A stretch of 64,000 bases of DNA from NCBI GenBank assembly GCA_022824185.1, contig JAJEAU010000007.1:1-64000 (forward strand), given 5' to 3'. Below, piece after piece: positions 7,474 to 15,732 of the stretch. The position numbers were made by a program, and so were the translations under genes. Each line of letters opens with the position of its first letter. Within the stretch, counting starts at the first letter, position 1. A model generated the notes under the pieces. The model worked only from the letters and a program-made list of their open reading frames with translations, did not search any database and was not told where the DNA came from. This stretch comes from Dehalococcoidia bacterium (GTDB taxonomy: Bacteria > Chloroflexota > Dehalococcoidia > Lucifugimonadales > Lucifugimonadaceae).

Positions 7474-8159
7474 CAGAACGTGGCGGGTTCATCTTTCAAG
7501 GAACTAATCAGAGGTCTGATGAAATCCTCAGGAACGCAGTTCGGACCGTTGAACACTTGATGACTCTTGATGTTGAAATGCACGCCGATTTCGTTTGAAG
7601 CGGTGCAGTTGACCATAACGTAGTTTTTCCTGGCATCCGTGATGTACGTCAACGCATCACCATCATCCGTAACCACCGATTCAACTACGTGATGCTCCAT
7701 CAAGTCTTCGACCATGCCGATGATCTTGCCCGTGTTGATTACGACCTCAGAGTCTGGCTCATCGAATCCATCTTCTTTAGCCTCGGCAATGGCGTCTGAC
7801 AGAAGTTCTCTGCCTTTCAACCAAGCGGTTTCACGGTCTTCGCCTGTTTCGGGATGATTATCTTTCTGTACTTCATGCTCATCAGCGGTAATCGGCTGGC
7901 TCACCACTTTGAGTTCGATACGATAACTTGAAGCGCCAGAGTCGTGCCTTTTTGACACAACTAAGATGTCCGCGTCAGAAGAATCAAAAACTTCATCGTT
8001 GAAGCCGAGTCCGATAACAGCTGTGCCTTGCCCAATTCCTTGGTCCCAAGCGATGGTGTTGCGACCGATTGATGCTGTCGGAGACCACCTTGATGCGACG
8101 TTGATTGGCTTGGCTTGATCGATGTCGTCAACGTCTGTGCTGAATGCATGGATTGTCAT
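7473..8159 (-). CDS. hypothetical protein, second gene of an unknown operon
   Basis: A 228-residue, acidic, soluble protein of no family I recognise. I start at the ATG at 8157-8159 (MTIHAFST), which overlaps the end of the upstream gene by 32 bases; a start further upstream would overlap far more. The N-terminal half is beta-rich (TAVIGLGF, DADILVVSK, SYRIELKVVS). The middle is a long acidic helical part, and the last third reads YVMVNCTASNEIGVHFNIKS. It is coupled by ATGA to the next gene. The conserved-looking pairing with its neighbours suggests a complex, but nothing identifies an activity. Confidence 0.65.
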   Translation of the reverse strand: MTIHAFSTDVDDIDQAKPINVASRWSPTASIGRNTIAWDQGIGQGTAVIGLGFNDEVFDSSDADILVVSKRHDSGASSYRIELKVVSQPITADEHEVQKDNHPETGEDRETAWLKGRELLSDAIAEAKEDGFDEPDSEVVINTGKIIGMVEDLMEHHVVESVVTDDGDALTYITDARKNYVMVNCTASNEIGVHFNIKSHQVFNGPNCVPEDFIRPLISSLKDEPATF

Positions 8160-8823
8160 CGCGTTGCCTTCCCGCTTGTTCGTTGATGCGTGACAAGACT
8201 CTCTTGAGATCGTTATATTCTTTGCGCAAAGCTTGCGACAACCACTCTTCCGACCCATCGTTCTGTTCGTCCAACTCTATATGAACATGCAGTCGGCCGT
8301 AATAGCCTTGTCCATCGAATTGATTGCCAACGGGTTCGACACGCAGATCGTACCGTCTACCGCCATGGGTGTACCAAACCCGTAATGATGCTCCGATTGT
8401 CTCGTATCGCGTCCCAGCGAAAAGATCATCCTTGACTAGAGATTTTAACTCTTGGCTCGGCAGTTCAGTGCTATCTGAGCCAGCGCGTATCTCGAAAATG
8501 ATGCCGACAGCTGTTGGTGTCAAACCAATGGAATTTCGCATCTGGTCCATGATTCCGATGACTCGACTCGTGAAATCTGGCCTTGCTGGTTCTTCCTGAC
8601 TGCGATCTTGAAACTGCAATCGCAAAGGATTAATCGTTGCAACCAGTTGATTCCGCATACTCGACAACACTAGCCCGTCCGGATTTGGTTGAATTTCCGG
8701 TAGCTCGATGAACTGAGTCAGCATCTGGGGATCGATATCTATCGATTCCGGAACGGGCTCTGCCGGACTTCCTACATATACGACCGTAGTAGACGTATTG
8801 ACAATGGTATCTGTCGCTATCAT
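8128..8823 (-). CDS. hypothetical protein, first gene of an unknown operon
   Basis: A 231-residue soluble protein. It starts with Thr/Val-rich sequence and a Pro-rich linker. A long alpha/beta region follows (LVATINPLRLQFQ, VIGIMDQMRNSIGLTP, AVGIIFEIRAG), with a beta-hairpin segment (RYDLRVEPVGN, GRLHVHIELDEQ) and a charged C-terminal helix. The central part faintly recalls sporadically distributed families such as TIGR04255, but I cannot confirm that. It is the promoter-proximal gene of a three-gene set whose members overlap by 32 and 4 bases. Confidence 0.65.
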   Translation of the reverse strand: MIATDTIVNTSTTVVYVGSPAEPVPESIDIDPQMLTQFIELPEIQPNPDGLVLSSMRNQLVATINPLRLQFQDRSQEEPARPDFTSRVIGIMDQMRNSIGLTPTAVGIIFEIRAGSDSTELPSQELKSLVKDDLFAGTRYETIGASLRVWYTHGGRRYDLRVEPVGNQFDGQGYYGRLHVHIELDEQNDGSEEWLSQALRKEYNDLKRVLSRINEQAGRQRDDNPCIQHRR

Positions 8824-9026
8824 GCTAGGTTCACAACGCGGGACCGTGTGTCGCCTTGAGGTTGCTATGGACTAGGCGCGAGAGTATACCACTCTGATAC
8901 GAACGGCTTCTTGCATCGGGATGCAACCGATGCGTTCTTCCGCCGAAGCATTGGAGCGTTTTCGATCCAGTTGAACAGTAGTCGGGATGAAGGGTTGGAG
9001 GCGGTTTTGGGTCACGATGTTGTGAG
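8824..9026. other. intergenic region without a recognised gene
   Basis: Between the three-gene operon and the interrupted mini-gene. It should hold the promoter of the 8823-6976 operon, but no clear -35/-10 pair stands out. Short frames here have no coding character. Confidence 0.4.
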
Positions 9027-9194
9027 TTAGTCATATTCGGTTTTGAAGTGGGCTAAGACGCTGTCGGATTTGTCGCCGATGCGTTGGAGACCGTCGTCGA
9101 TTTTATGCCGTATCTGCTGATCGAGGAGCTATGCGCCTTGTTCCACCTGCTCCAGCGTTTGGTTTAAACCTGTTGGAGGTTGTACTCTGGTCAT
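9027..9194 (-). pseudogene. interrupted small gene
   Basis: An ATG at 9192-9194 opens MTRVQPPTGLNQTLEQVEQGA, which meets a TAG after 21 codons. The same frame then continues with equally protein-like sequence (LLDQQIRHKIDDGLQRIGDK, SDSVLAHFKTEYD) to a TAA at 9027-9029. The total of 55 sense codons would make an amphipathic helical small protein. It begins 18 bases after the stop of the membrane-anchored gene upstream and probably shared its transcript. I read it as a mini-gene broken by one nonsense mutation; readthrough is the alternative. Confidence 0.5.
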
Positions 9195-9211
9195 TTTTAT
9201 CGAATTCGGAT

Positions 9212-9844
9212 TCACTTGCAAAGGTCACGTAGTCTGTCCAAGTGGTTTTTGCCTTCTTCGATGTCTTTCTCGAAAACCTCAAGGCTCTCAAAGTTCGGCG
9301 GTTCAAGATCACTGGCGTAGCTTGTAATTTTGGACAAAACATCGACGATACCTTGTGCCGAAGCGCGTGCAGACGGCTCGCATTCCCAAACACCTTCGTT
9401 GATCCAATCAAGCACGAAATTTACGTCTTCCGCCCAAAACTCAAAATCTGAAACCAGACGTTCGAGTCTTTCCGATTCCGATTCGCCCGCCACAACTGTC
9501 TCCCAAACGACCTCGACTGTAGCAGCGACGGAAGTGGCAGTTGCCCGATTCTCTTCAAGATCGCGCTTTTCTTCGGGCGTGCGCGTGCCCCAAAGGCGTT
9601 CGCGGACCGTGTAAGTAGCGGTGGGGTTCGGCACAATCGCGAGGGAACGCGTTGCAACGGGTGAAACCCTAGGGCTTAGATCGCTTCCATGGTTTGGTGC
9701 CCCGGTGTTTTCGGATGCCACTACACCGATGATGATTAACACAATGCCTAACAAGACGCCTGCAATAATCACATATAAACATCCCCGAACCGCCTTGCGG
9801 AACCAGTTGGGGTAGGTTGGCTTGGGTTGAGGGGGTTCTATCAA
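9212..9844 (-). CDS. membrane-anchored hypothetical protein
   Basis: A 210-residue protein. A Pro-rich cytoplasmic N-terminus (EPPQPKPTYP) and basic residues precede one strong transmembrane helix at about 21-43 (CLYVIIAGVLLGIVLIII). A Pro/Thr/Ser-rich linker follows, then a helical, acidic extracytoplasmic domain of about 120 residues with two Cys, at ECEPS and near the C-terminus (RDLCK). The membrane topology is clear; the function is not. The DUF1801 gene is further upstream on the same strand after a 65-base gap. Confidence 0.7.
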   Translation of the reverse strand: MIEPPQPKPTYPNWFRKAVRGCLYVIIAGVLLGIVLIIIGVVASENTGAPNHGSDLSPRVSPVATRSLAIVPNPTATYTVRERLWGTRTPEEKRDLEENRATATSVAATVEVVWETVVAGESESERLERLVSDFEFWAEDVNFVLDWINEGVWECEPSARASAQGIVDVLSKITSYASDLEPPNFESLEVFEKDIEEGKNHLDRLRDLCK

Positions 9845-9909
9845 TTCAACGGTCTCACAGGAGTTACTCCCACAACGCCTTGCATTCGCCTCGAAATAAG
9901 CCTGCTACG

Positions 9910-10305
9910 TTAACCTGAAAGGGAATCGGGATCGGCGATGGCGTGGTTGGCTGAGGTTTGGACGTAGGTGGTTAGGGTTTGGCGGTTTTTGTCGGTTACT
10001 TCGTATATTTTGATGTGGCGGAGTTTTTTGCCGGTGCCTTCTAGGAGGTTGTCAGGATCGGGCATTGTTGCGCCGTTGAAGAAACCTAGTCGGACGTAGT
10101 TGCTGTGTGGCGCGATGTAGACAATGTTGCGTCTTGAGATTTCGGGGAGCCAGTAGCCGGGGCTGCCCCATTTGATGCCTTCGGTGAAGTTGTGTCCGGC
10201 GGCGATGATTGTTGATCGGGTATCTCTGATAAGTTGGTGGCTCTCGGCGGGTTGATCGGCGAGCCATTCTTCAAAGGCTTCGTCGTTGAAGCTGGAGGCG
10301 GTCAT
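9910..10305 (-). CDS. DUF1801 (YdhG/YobT-like) domain protein
   Basis: A 131-residue protein. The segment FTEGIKWGSPGYWLP and the following VYIAPHSNYVRLGFFNGA are typical of the DUF1801 fold, a small iron-chaperone/frataxin-like family of uncertain role. The ATG at 10303-10305 overlaps the TGA of the upstream gene (ATGA). Translation is therefore coupled to the 276-residue unknown protein. The domain fills the whole chain. Confidence 0.8.
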   Translation of the reverse strand: MTASSFNDEAFEEWLADQPAESHQLIRDTRSTIIAAGHNFTEGIKWGSPGYWLPEISRRNIVYIAPHSNYVRLGFFNGATMPDPDNLLEGTGKKLRHIKIYEVTDKNRQTLTTYVQTSANHAIADPDSLSG

Positions 10306-11132
10306 TTGTGGGACAAGGTTCTTGGTTTGCGGGGTCTTGTGAGTTTGAACTCGAGGAGCGCGGAGCCGTCTTGGTCTTTCAACATGCGGGTGCGTCGTTC
10401 GTGGGCGTTGTTGATTCTGGCGAGCATGTCTAGGCCGCGTCGGGTTTCGGCGGCGACTTGTGCGGCGTTTGTGTATTCGATGCGGCGTTTGAAGAGCCAG
10501 TATGTGAACTCTTCGTCGAGGGCGATGGTGCGGGTTTCCTCGGGGGATTCGGCGATCAGGTCGGATAGACGGAGTGAGTTTTCGTCTAGGAACTGGTCCC
10601 ATAAAGTCTCTTCGGTTTCTTCGTAGAGTCCGAGGTAGGCCCGGTCGGAAGCGTCGTCGGAAGGTGGCAGGCCCTTGGAGTATCGGCGTTTTTGGACGCG
10701 GGATTGTACGGCGGCGATGAGGCATTGTTCGATGTGGACGCCGTAGAAATAGTTGAGATGGGCGCGCCATGCGTCGACGCCGAGGATGCGTTGGAACTGC
10801 TGCTCGGGCATACCACCAAAGACGCCGGTGGTTCCTAGCCATTCGAAGAGATCTTCGGGAGCGATCGTGGTGTTGTCTTCGTCGGCGAGTTGGGTTGCGA
10901 TGCGCTCGGCGAGGCGTTTCCAGTTGAATGCTTCGCCGCCGATGAAGTAGTGGTAGGTCTGTCCGCAGGCGTGTTCGTTTTGTTTGGGCCAGGCGGCGAC
11001 GGTTTCGAGGAATGCGGGTTTCCAGTCGGAGGGATCGGTTTCGAACTGCTGGATGAGTTCGTCCAACAGTTGGCGGCGATTAGTCTCGACGTCCGCACCT
11101 GTCTCGGTGTGATTTGCGGCGGTGGTCGTCAT
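10302..11132 (-). CDS. hypothetical protein between secA and the DUF1801 gene
   Basis: A 276-residue soluble, largely helical and acidic protein with aromatic-rich motifs (HYFIGGEAFNWKRLAE, LNYFYGVHIEQCLIAA). No signal peptide or known motif is visible. It begins seven bases after the secA stop, on the same strand, so it is probably the second gene of the secA transcript. It overlaps the DUF1801 gene by four bases. I do not recognise the family. Confidence 0.7.
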   Translation of the reverse strand: MTTTAANHTETGADVETNRRQLLDELIQQFETDPSDWKPAFLETVAAWPKQNEHACGQTYHYFIGGEAFNWKRLAERIATQLADEDNTTIAPEDLFEWLGTTGVFGGMPEQQFQRILGVDAWRAHLNYFYGVHIEQCLIAAVQSRVQKRRYSKGLPPSDDASDRAYLGLYEETEETLWDQFLDENSLRLSDLIAESPEETRTIALDEEFTYWLFKRRIEYTNAAQVAAETRRGLDMLARINNAHERRTRMLKDQDGSALLEFKLTRPRKPRTLSHK

Positions 11133-11138
11133 CGCAGA

Positions 11139-13976
11139 TTACCGGGCCGCTTGGGTGCCCTTCTTTTTGTTGCGACGCTCGATTGCTCTGCGCTCTCGTC
11201 GTGAAAGGCGTCGTCCGTCTTTGGCGTGGGTCGGTGCGTTTACGGTTGTGATGGTCTGTTGTGCGGCTCCCTGTTGGGAGTTGGCCGATTGCATGACGGT
11301 CTGTTGTCCGGCCTGGGCGAGGGCGATGCGTTGGGCTGCCGCCAACGCATCGGATTTGAGCGCGGTGGTGTCGGCGCTTGCGAGTTGGGTAGATTGCTGC
11401 GGGATGTGCGGGGCGAGATGGAAAATGGAGCGGGCGACTTCGTTGCGGATCTCTTCGTTCATTTCGTTGAACATCTGGAACGACATGGTGCGGTACTGGA
11501 CGAGTGGATCGCGCTGTCCGACGGCTTGTAGGCCGATGGATTGACGCATGTTTTCCATGCGGGTGAGGTGGCCGACCCAGTGGCGATCAAGGACGCGCAG
11601 GAGAACGCTGTGTTCGATCAGCCTCAGGTTTTCGTCGCCGAATAGGAGTTCGCGTTCCTCGTAAACCTTGTCTACGTAGTCGTGGAGTTCTTTCTCGATG
11701 TCAGGTTGGGATTTGCTGGCGACCTCGTCTTCGGTGGTGAAGATTTCGACTATCGGGAAGTAGCGTCGGATCGCTTGCTGGAAGCCGGGGATATTCCACT
11801 CGATGATGTCGCCGTCGAGGTGGGTTGTGACGATGTTGCTAAGTGCGGATTTGAGGTAATCCTTGATTTCGTCGCGGAAGTCGCCTCCGTCGACTATGCG
11901 ATCTCGCATTTTGTAGACGACGTCGCGCTGCGTGTTGGCGACATCGTCGTAGTCGACTAGTTGTTTGCGGATTTCGAAGTTGATGCCCTCGACTTTTTGC
12001 TGTGCGTTTTCGACGGACTTGACTAAGACAGAGTTTTCGACCGGTACGTCTTCTTCCCACTTGAACATCTCGAGGGTGCTCTTGATACGGTCGCCTCCGA
12101 AACGTCGTACGAGTTCGTCGTCAACGGAGAGGAAGAACTGGGTTTCGCCGGGGTCGCCTTGTCGGGCGCATCGACCTCGGAGCTGGTTGTCGATTCGGCG
12201 GGATTCGTGGCGTTCGGTTCCTAGGACGAATAGGCCACCCTTTTCGATGACGCCGTCGTGTTGGTCTTGCCAAAGCGCCATGGGATCGGCGTCGTGGCCG
12301 TTCTGAGATTTACGTCCGTTTCTAGATTTGCGTCCGTTCTGTTGGGAGTTTGTATCGACCACGGCATCAGGGTTTCCGCCGAGGATGATGTCGGTGCCAC
12401 GGCCAGCCATGTTGGTTGCCACTGTTACGGCGCCTGGGATTCCGGCTTGGGCGATGACGTGGGATTCAGATTCGTGTTCTTTGGCGTTGAGGACGCGGTG
12501 GTTAACGTTGCGGCGTTTGAGGAGACTGGAGATTAGCTGCGACTTTTCGATGGTTGTCGTACCGACCAAGACCGGTCTTCCGGCGTTGCTGAGTTCTTGG
12601 ATTCTGTCGGCGGCGGCTTTCCACTTGGCCTCTTCATTCATGTAGATGAGGTCTTGGTGGTCGACGCGCTTGTCGTCGCGGTTGGTTGGGATGGCGACGA
12701 CTTCGAGGCCGTATATCTTGGAAAGTTCCTCCGCTTCGGTTGCGGCGGTACCGGTCATTCCGCTGAGCTTTTCGTACATGCGGAAGTAGTTTTGGAGCGT
12801 GATGGTGGCGTAGGTTGCGGATTCTGCTCGGACGCGGACTTTTTCTTTGGCTTCGAGGGCTTGGTGGAGGCCGTCGGAGAAGCGTCGGCCTTCCATTAGT
12901 CGTCCTGTGAATTCGTCGACGAGGATGATTTCACCGTCGCGGACGACGTATTCGCGGTCGCGAAGGAAGATGTGTTCGGCGCGAATGGCGTTTTCTACGA
13001 GGTGGGGAAGTTCGTGGTCTTCGCCTGTTTCGCTGTAGAGGGTTTGGACGCCGAGCATATTCTCGGCTTTTTCGCTGCCGATTTCAGTGAGAGAAACGTT
13101 TTTGCGTTTGAGGTCTACCTCGAAGTCGACGTCTGGGCTCAGGCGAGTTGCGAGAGAGGCGAATCTTGAGTAGTCACGGCCCGTTTCGATGCCTGGTCCG
13201 CTGATTAGGAGCGGGGTTCGAGCTTCGTCGATGAGGATGTTGTCTACTTCGTCGACGACTGCGTAGGCGAGGGAGTTCTGGACCCGGTCTTCGGGTCGGC
13301 TCACCATGTGGTCGCGGAGGTAGTCAAAGCCGAGTTCGTTGTTGGTGGCGTAGAGGATTTCGCAGGCGTACGCTTCGACCTTTGTTGATGGTCGGAGTTT
13401 GGTGCCCACAACTGAGGCGAATTTGGAGGAGGCGTCCTCGCGCTCGTGAGGCATACCGTTTTCTTGGTAGTTTTCATCGAAGACGAAGGACTGGTTGTTT
13501 TGCTGTAGGCAGCCGACGGAGAGACCCATGAATTGGTAGACAGGGCCCATCCACTCAGCGTCACGTTTTGCGAGGTAGTCGTTAACGGTGACGACGTGGA
13601 CGGATTTGCCGTCGAGGGCGTTGAGATATGCGGCGAGGGTTGCGACAAGGGTCTTGCCTTCACCGGTGCGCATTTCGGCGATCTTACCTTGGTGGAGGAC
13701 GATGCCCCCGATCATCTGGACGTCGAAGTGACGCATCGCGAGGACGCGGGATGATGCCTCTCGGACGGCGGCGAATGCTTCGGGGAGGATATCGTCGATG
13801 GATTCGCCGGAGTTTATGCGGGCTTTGAATTCGTAGGTGAGAGCGGCGAGGTCGTCATCGGTCAATTCACGCATCGCGTCTTGGTGCGTGTTGATTTGGT
13901 CGACGATCGGGTGCAGCTTTTCGAGCTGTTTTTCGTTCGGATCGCCTACTAGTTTTGCGAGTAGTTTTCCGATCAT
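11139..13976 (-). CDS. secA: preprotein translocase ATPase SecA
   Basis: A 945-residue motor ATPase that drives secretory proteins through SecYEG at the membrane. Walker A is RTGEGKT at 102-108; the DEVD box lies in AVVDEVDNILIDEARTP. The second helicase half has VATNMAGRGTDIILGG and QLRGRCARQGDPGETQFFLS. A Lys/Asn/Gly-rich insertion (GRKSRNGRKSQNGHD) follows the AGRGTDI block. An insertion of about 45 residues near residue 160 precedes the FDYLRDHM motif. The C-terminus is basic (LSRRERRAIERRNKKK) and lacks the Cys/His zinc motif found in many SecA proteins. Confidence 0.97.
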   Translation of the reverse strand: MIGKLLAKLVGDPNEKQLEKLHPIVDQINTHQDAMRELTDDDLAALTYEFKARINSGESIDDILPEAFAAVREASSRVLAMRHFDVQMIGGIVLHQGKIAEMRTGEGKTLVATLAAYLNALDGKSVHVVTVNDYLAKRDAEWMGPVYQFMGLSVGCLQQNNQSFVFDENYQENGMPHEREDASSKFASVVGTKLRPSTKVEAYACEILYATNNELGFDYLRDHMVSRPEDRVQNSLAYAVVDEVDNILIDEARTPLLISGPGIETGRDYSRFASLATRLSPDVDFEVDLKRKNVSLTEIGSEKAENMLGVQTLYSETGEDHELPHLVENAIRAEHIFLRDREYVVRDGEIILVDEFTGRLMEGRRFSDGLHQALEAKEKVRVRAESATYATITLQNYFRMYEKLSGMTGTAATEAEELSKIYGLEVVAIPTNRDDKRVDHQDLIYMNEEAKWKAAADRIQELSNAGRPVLVGTTTIEKSQLISSLLKRRNVNHRVLNAKEHESESHVIAQAGIPGAVTVATNMAGRGTDIILGGNPDAVVDTNSQQNGRKSRNGRKSQNGHDADPMALWQDQHDGVIEKGGLFVLGTERHESRRIDNQLRGRCARQGDPGETQFFLSVDDELVRRFGGDRIKSTLEMFKWEEDVPVENSVLVKSVENAQQKVEGINFEIRKQLVDYDDVANTQRDVVYKMRDRIVDGGDFRDEIKDYLKSALSNIVTTHLDGDIIEWNIPGFQQAIRRYFPIVEIFTTEDEVASKSQPDIEKELHDYVDKVYEERELLFGDENLRLIEHSVLLRVLDRHWVGHLTRMENMRQSIGLQAVGQRDPLVQYRTMSFQMFNEMNEEIRNEVARSIFHLAPHIPQQSTQLASADTTALKSDALAAAQRIALAQAGQQTVMQSANSQQGAAQQTITTVNAPTHAKDGRRLSRRERRAIERRNKKKGTQAAR

Positions 13977-14076
13977 GATTCATTTTTATCATTGCGAGGT
14001 TTTCGTGATTGAATCAGGAACGGGTCATGCTGACGTGTGGTATGTGCACCCAATCTCGGGCGGAGCGCTACCCGTA

Positions 14077-14208
14077 GGACATGTTGCAAGGCATGCGGGA
14101 GGGTGTTTGTCCGTGCCGCGCCACAGAGAGTTGGACAGAGGGACTTTGAGAGGACTGATTCGAGCGCCGGGATTGAGCCGGGACGAATTTATGGCGTTGC
14201 TCGATTAA
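14077..14208 (+). pseudogene. HicA-type toxin remnant
   Basis: The last 40 or so codons encode LSVPRHRELDRGTLRGLIR followed by a helix ending DEFMALLD. This matches the C-terminal half of HicA mRNA-interferase toxins (VPRHxELxxGTLxxILRxAGL). The N-terminal HicA part, with its Gly-Ser-His motif, is degraded, and there is no HicB. The TAA at 14206-14208 sits in a TTAA shared with the prs stop on the other strand. Confidence 0.6.
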
Positions 14209-15161
14209 TCGGGGAACAGTGCCCCAACCGACCTGCCTGTGTGGATGCGACCGATGGCTTCGCCGATTAGCGGTGCGATCGAGAGCACTTTGATTTTTTC
14301 GTGCTGTTTCTCTGCTGGCAACGGCACTGTGTCTGTGATGACGATCTCGGAGATCTCGGGGCGTTCGGCGAGTCTTCGGGCTGCGCCGTTGGGAAATACG
14401 CCGTGTGCGGCGGCGATGTAGACCTCTCTTGCGCCGCTCATCCGTAGACCGTCGGCGGCGGCCATCATTGTTCCGCCGGTGGCGATTTCGTCGTCGATCA
14501 ATATCGCGTTGCGGTTTGCTACTTCACCGATGACGTTGTGGGTTTCGACATTGTCATCGTTGCCGGTTCGGCGCTTCTCGACGATGGCGAGAGGGGCGTC
14601 CATGAAATGGGCGAAGTCGCGAGCGCGTTTCGTGCTTCCGATATCAGGAGAAACGACGACCGGGGCGTCTAGTTCTTTCTCGAGGAAATACTTGGAGAGC
14701 ATCGGCATTGCGGTCAGTTCATCCACCGGGACTTTGAAGAATCCTTGGACCTGTCCGGCGTGGAGATCGACTGTGAGGAAGCGGTTGGCGCCTGCGGTTT
14801 CAAGGAGGTCGGCGATCAAGCGGCCGGTGATGGGGACGCGGGGCTGGTCTTTCTTGTCGGTGCGTGCGTAGCTGTAGTACGGGACTACCGCGGTGATGCG
14901 GCCGGCGGATGCTCGGTGAGCGGCGTCGATCATGATCAGCATCTCCATGATGTGATCGTTGACCGGTTCGACCGTTGGTTGGACGACGAACACGTCGCGA
15001 GCGCGGATGTTCTCTAGGATGCGGACAAAGGTGTTGTCGTTCGAGAACTTGAAGACGTCAGCTTTGCCGATTGCGATGCCTAGGTACTGGCAGATCTTCT
15101 CCGACAGCCCTATGTGGGCTCTTCCGGAGAGGATTACGGGTCCTCCGTTGATCGGGTGCAT
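14205..15161 (-). CDS. prs: ribose-phosphate pyrophosphokinase
   Basis: A 318-residue cytoplasmic enzyme making PRPP from ribose 5-phosphate and ATP for nucleotide, His and Trp synthesis. Seen: VQPTVEPVNDHIMEML (the FVVQ region), the YYSYARTDKK flexible loop, VDLHAGQVQGFF, and the PRPP-binding loop ILIDDEIATGGTM. The length fits class I PRPP synthetases. The ATG at 15159-15161 gives a normal N-terminus (VILSGRAHIGLSEKI). A HicA remnant converges on its stop codon. Confidence 0.95.
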   Translation of the reverse strand: MHPINGGPVILSGRAHIGLSEKICQYLGIAIGKADVFKFSNDNTFVRILENIRARDVFVVQPTVEPVNDHIMEMLIMIDAAHRASAGRITAVVPYYSYARTDKKDQPRVPITGRLIADLLETAGANRFLTVDLHAGQVQGFFKVPVDELTAMPMLSKYFLEKELDAPVVVSPDIGSTKRARDFAHFMDAPLAIVEKRRTGNDDNVETHNVIGEVANRNAILIDDEIATGGTMMAAADGLRMSGAREVYIAAAHGVFPNGAARRLAERPEISEIVITDTVPLPAEKQHEKIKVLSIAPLIGEAIGRIHTGRSVGALFPD

Positions 15162-15235
15162 GAGGTACGAAACCGGGTTGCAGTGTTGGGCGACGCAAGT
15201 TCCGATTCTAGCACCGGAAATCGAGGTGCCTGATG

Positions 15236-15589
15236 TCAGGGATTAATTTGCGAATAGGCGTTGCGGTCGAAGCCGATGATGGGTTGGGCGTCGGGAGAAG
15301 TGATGATGGGTCGGCGAATAAGGCGTGGTTCTTCGAGCATTGCGTCGATGAGTTCGTCTGGGGTGATGGAATCCCGGCGTTCTCGGTAGGGTTTTGCACT
15401 AGGGCTTCGCCATGAGAAGAGGTTGTCGATTCCTGCGGCAGCGGCTAGTTCTTCGATTTCGGCTCTGGATAGGGGGTCGGCGAAGAAGTCGCGTTCGTCG
15501 ACGGCGATGCCTGCCTGGTCAAGGGCTGTTTGGGCGTCGCGGCACGTCGAGCACTTGCGCCATGAGTAAAATCGTCGGTTTTTCGTCAT
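15236..15589 (-). CDS. ArsC/Spx-family thioredoxin-fold protein
   Basis: A 117-residue protein of the arsenate-reductase-like family. The CSTC motif lies at residues 13-16 after a short beta strand, followed by a helix; RRPI near residue 90 is also typical. A CxxC pair fits the Spx/YffB-like subgroup better than classical ArsC with a single Cys. A redox role is likely; arsenate reduction is only one possibility. It lies 74 bases upstream of prs on the same strand. Confidence 0.85.
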   Translation of the reverse strand: MTKNRRFYSWRKCSTCRDAQTALDQAGIAVDERDFFADPLSRAEIEELAAAAGIDNLFSWRSPSAKPYRERRDSITPDELIDAMLEEPRLIRRPIITSPDAQPIIGFDRNAYSQINP

Positions 15590-15732
15590 ATGTCGTCTTC
15601 TTTCGTCGCTGGGAAACCCGAAACAGGTGCCGAGTCGTATTGTTTTGTGGGTTTAGCGAAATCTAATGTAAATTCATGGGCAGGCTTCCGTCTCTCTATG
15701 TTTGACTGCTGCCCTACCCTGTTGGTGACTTT

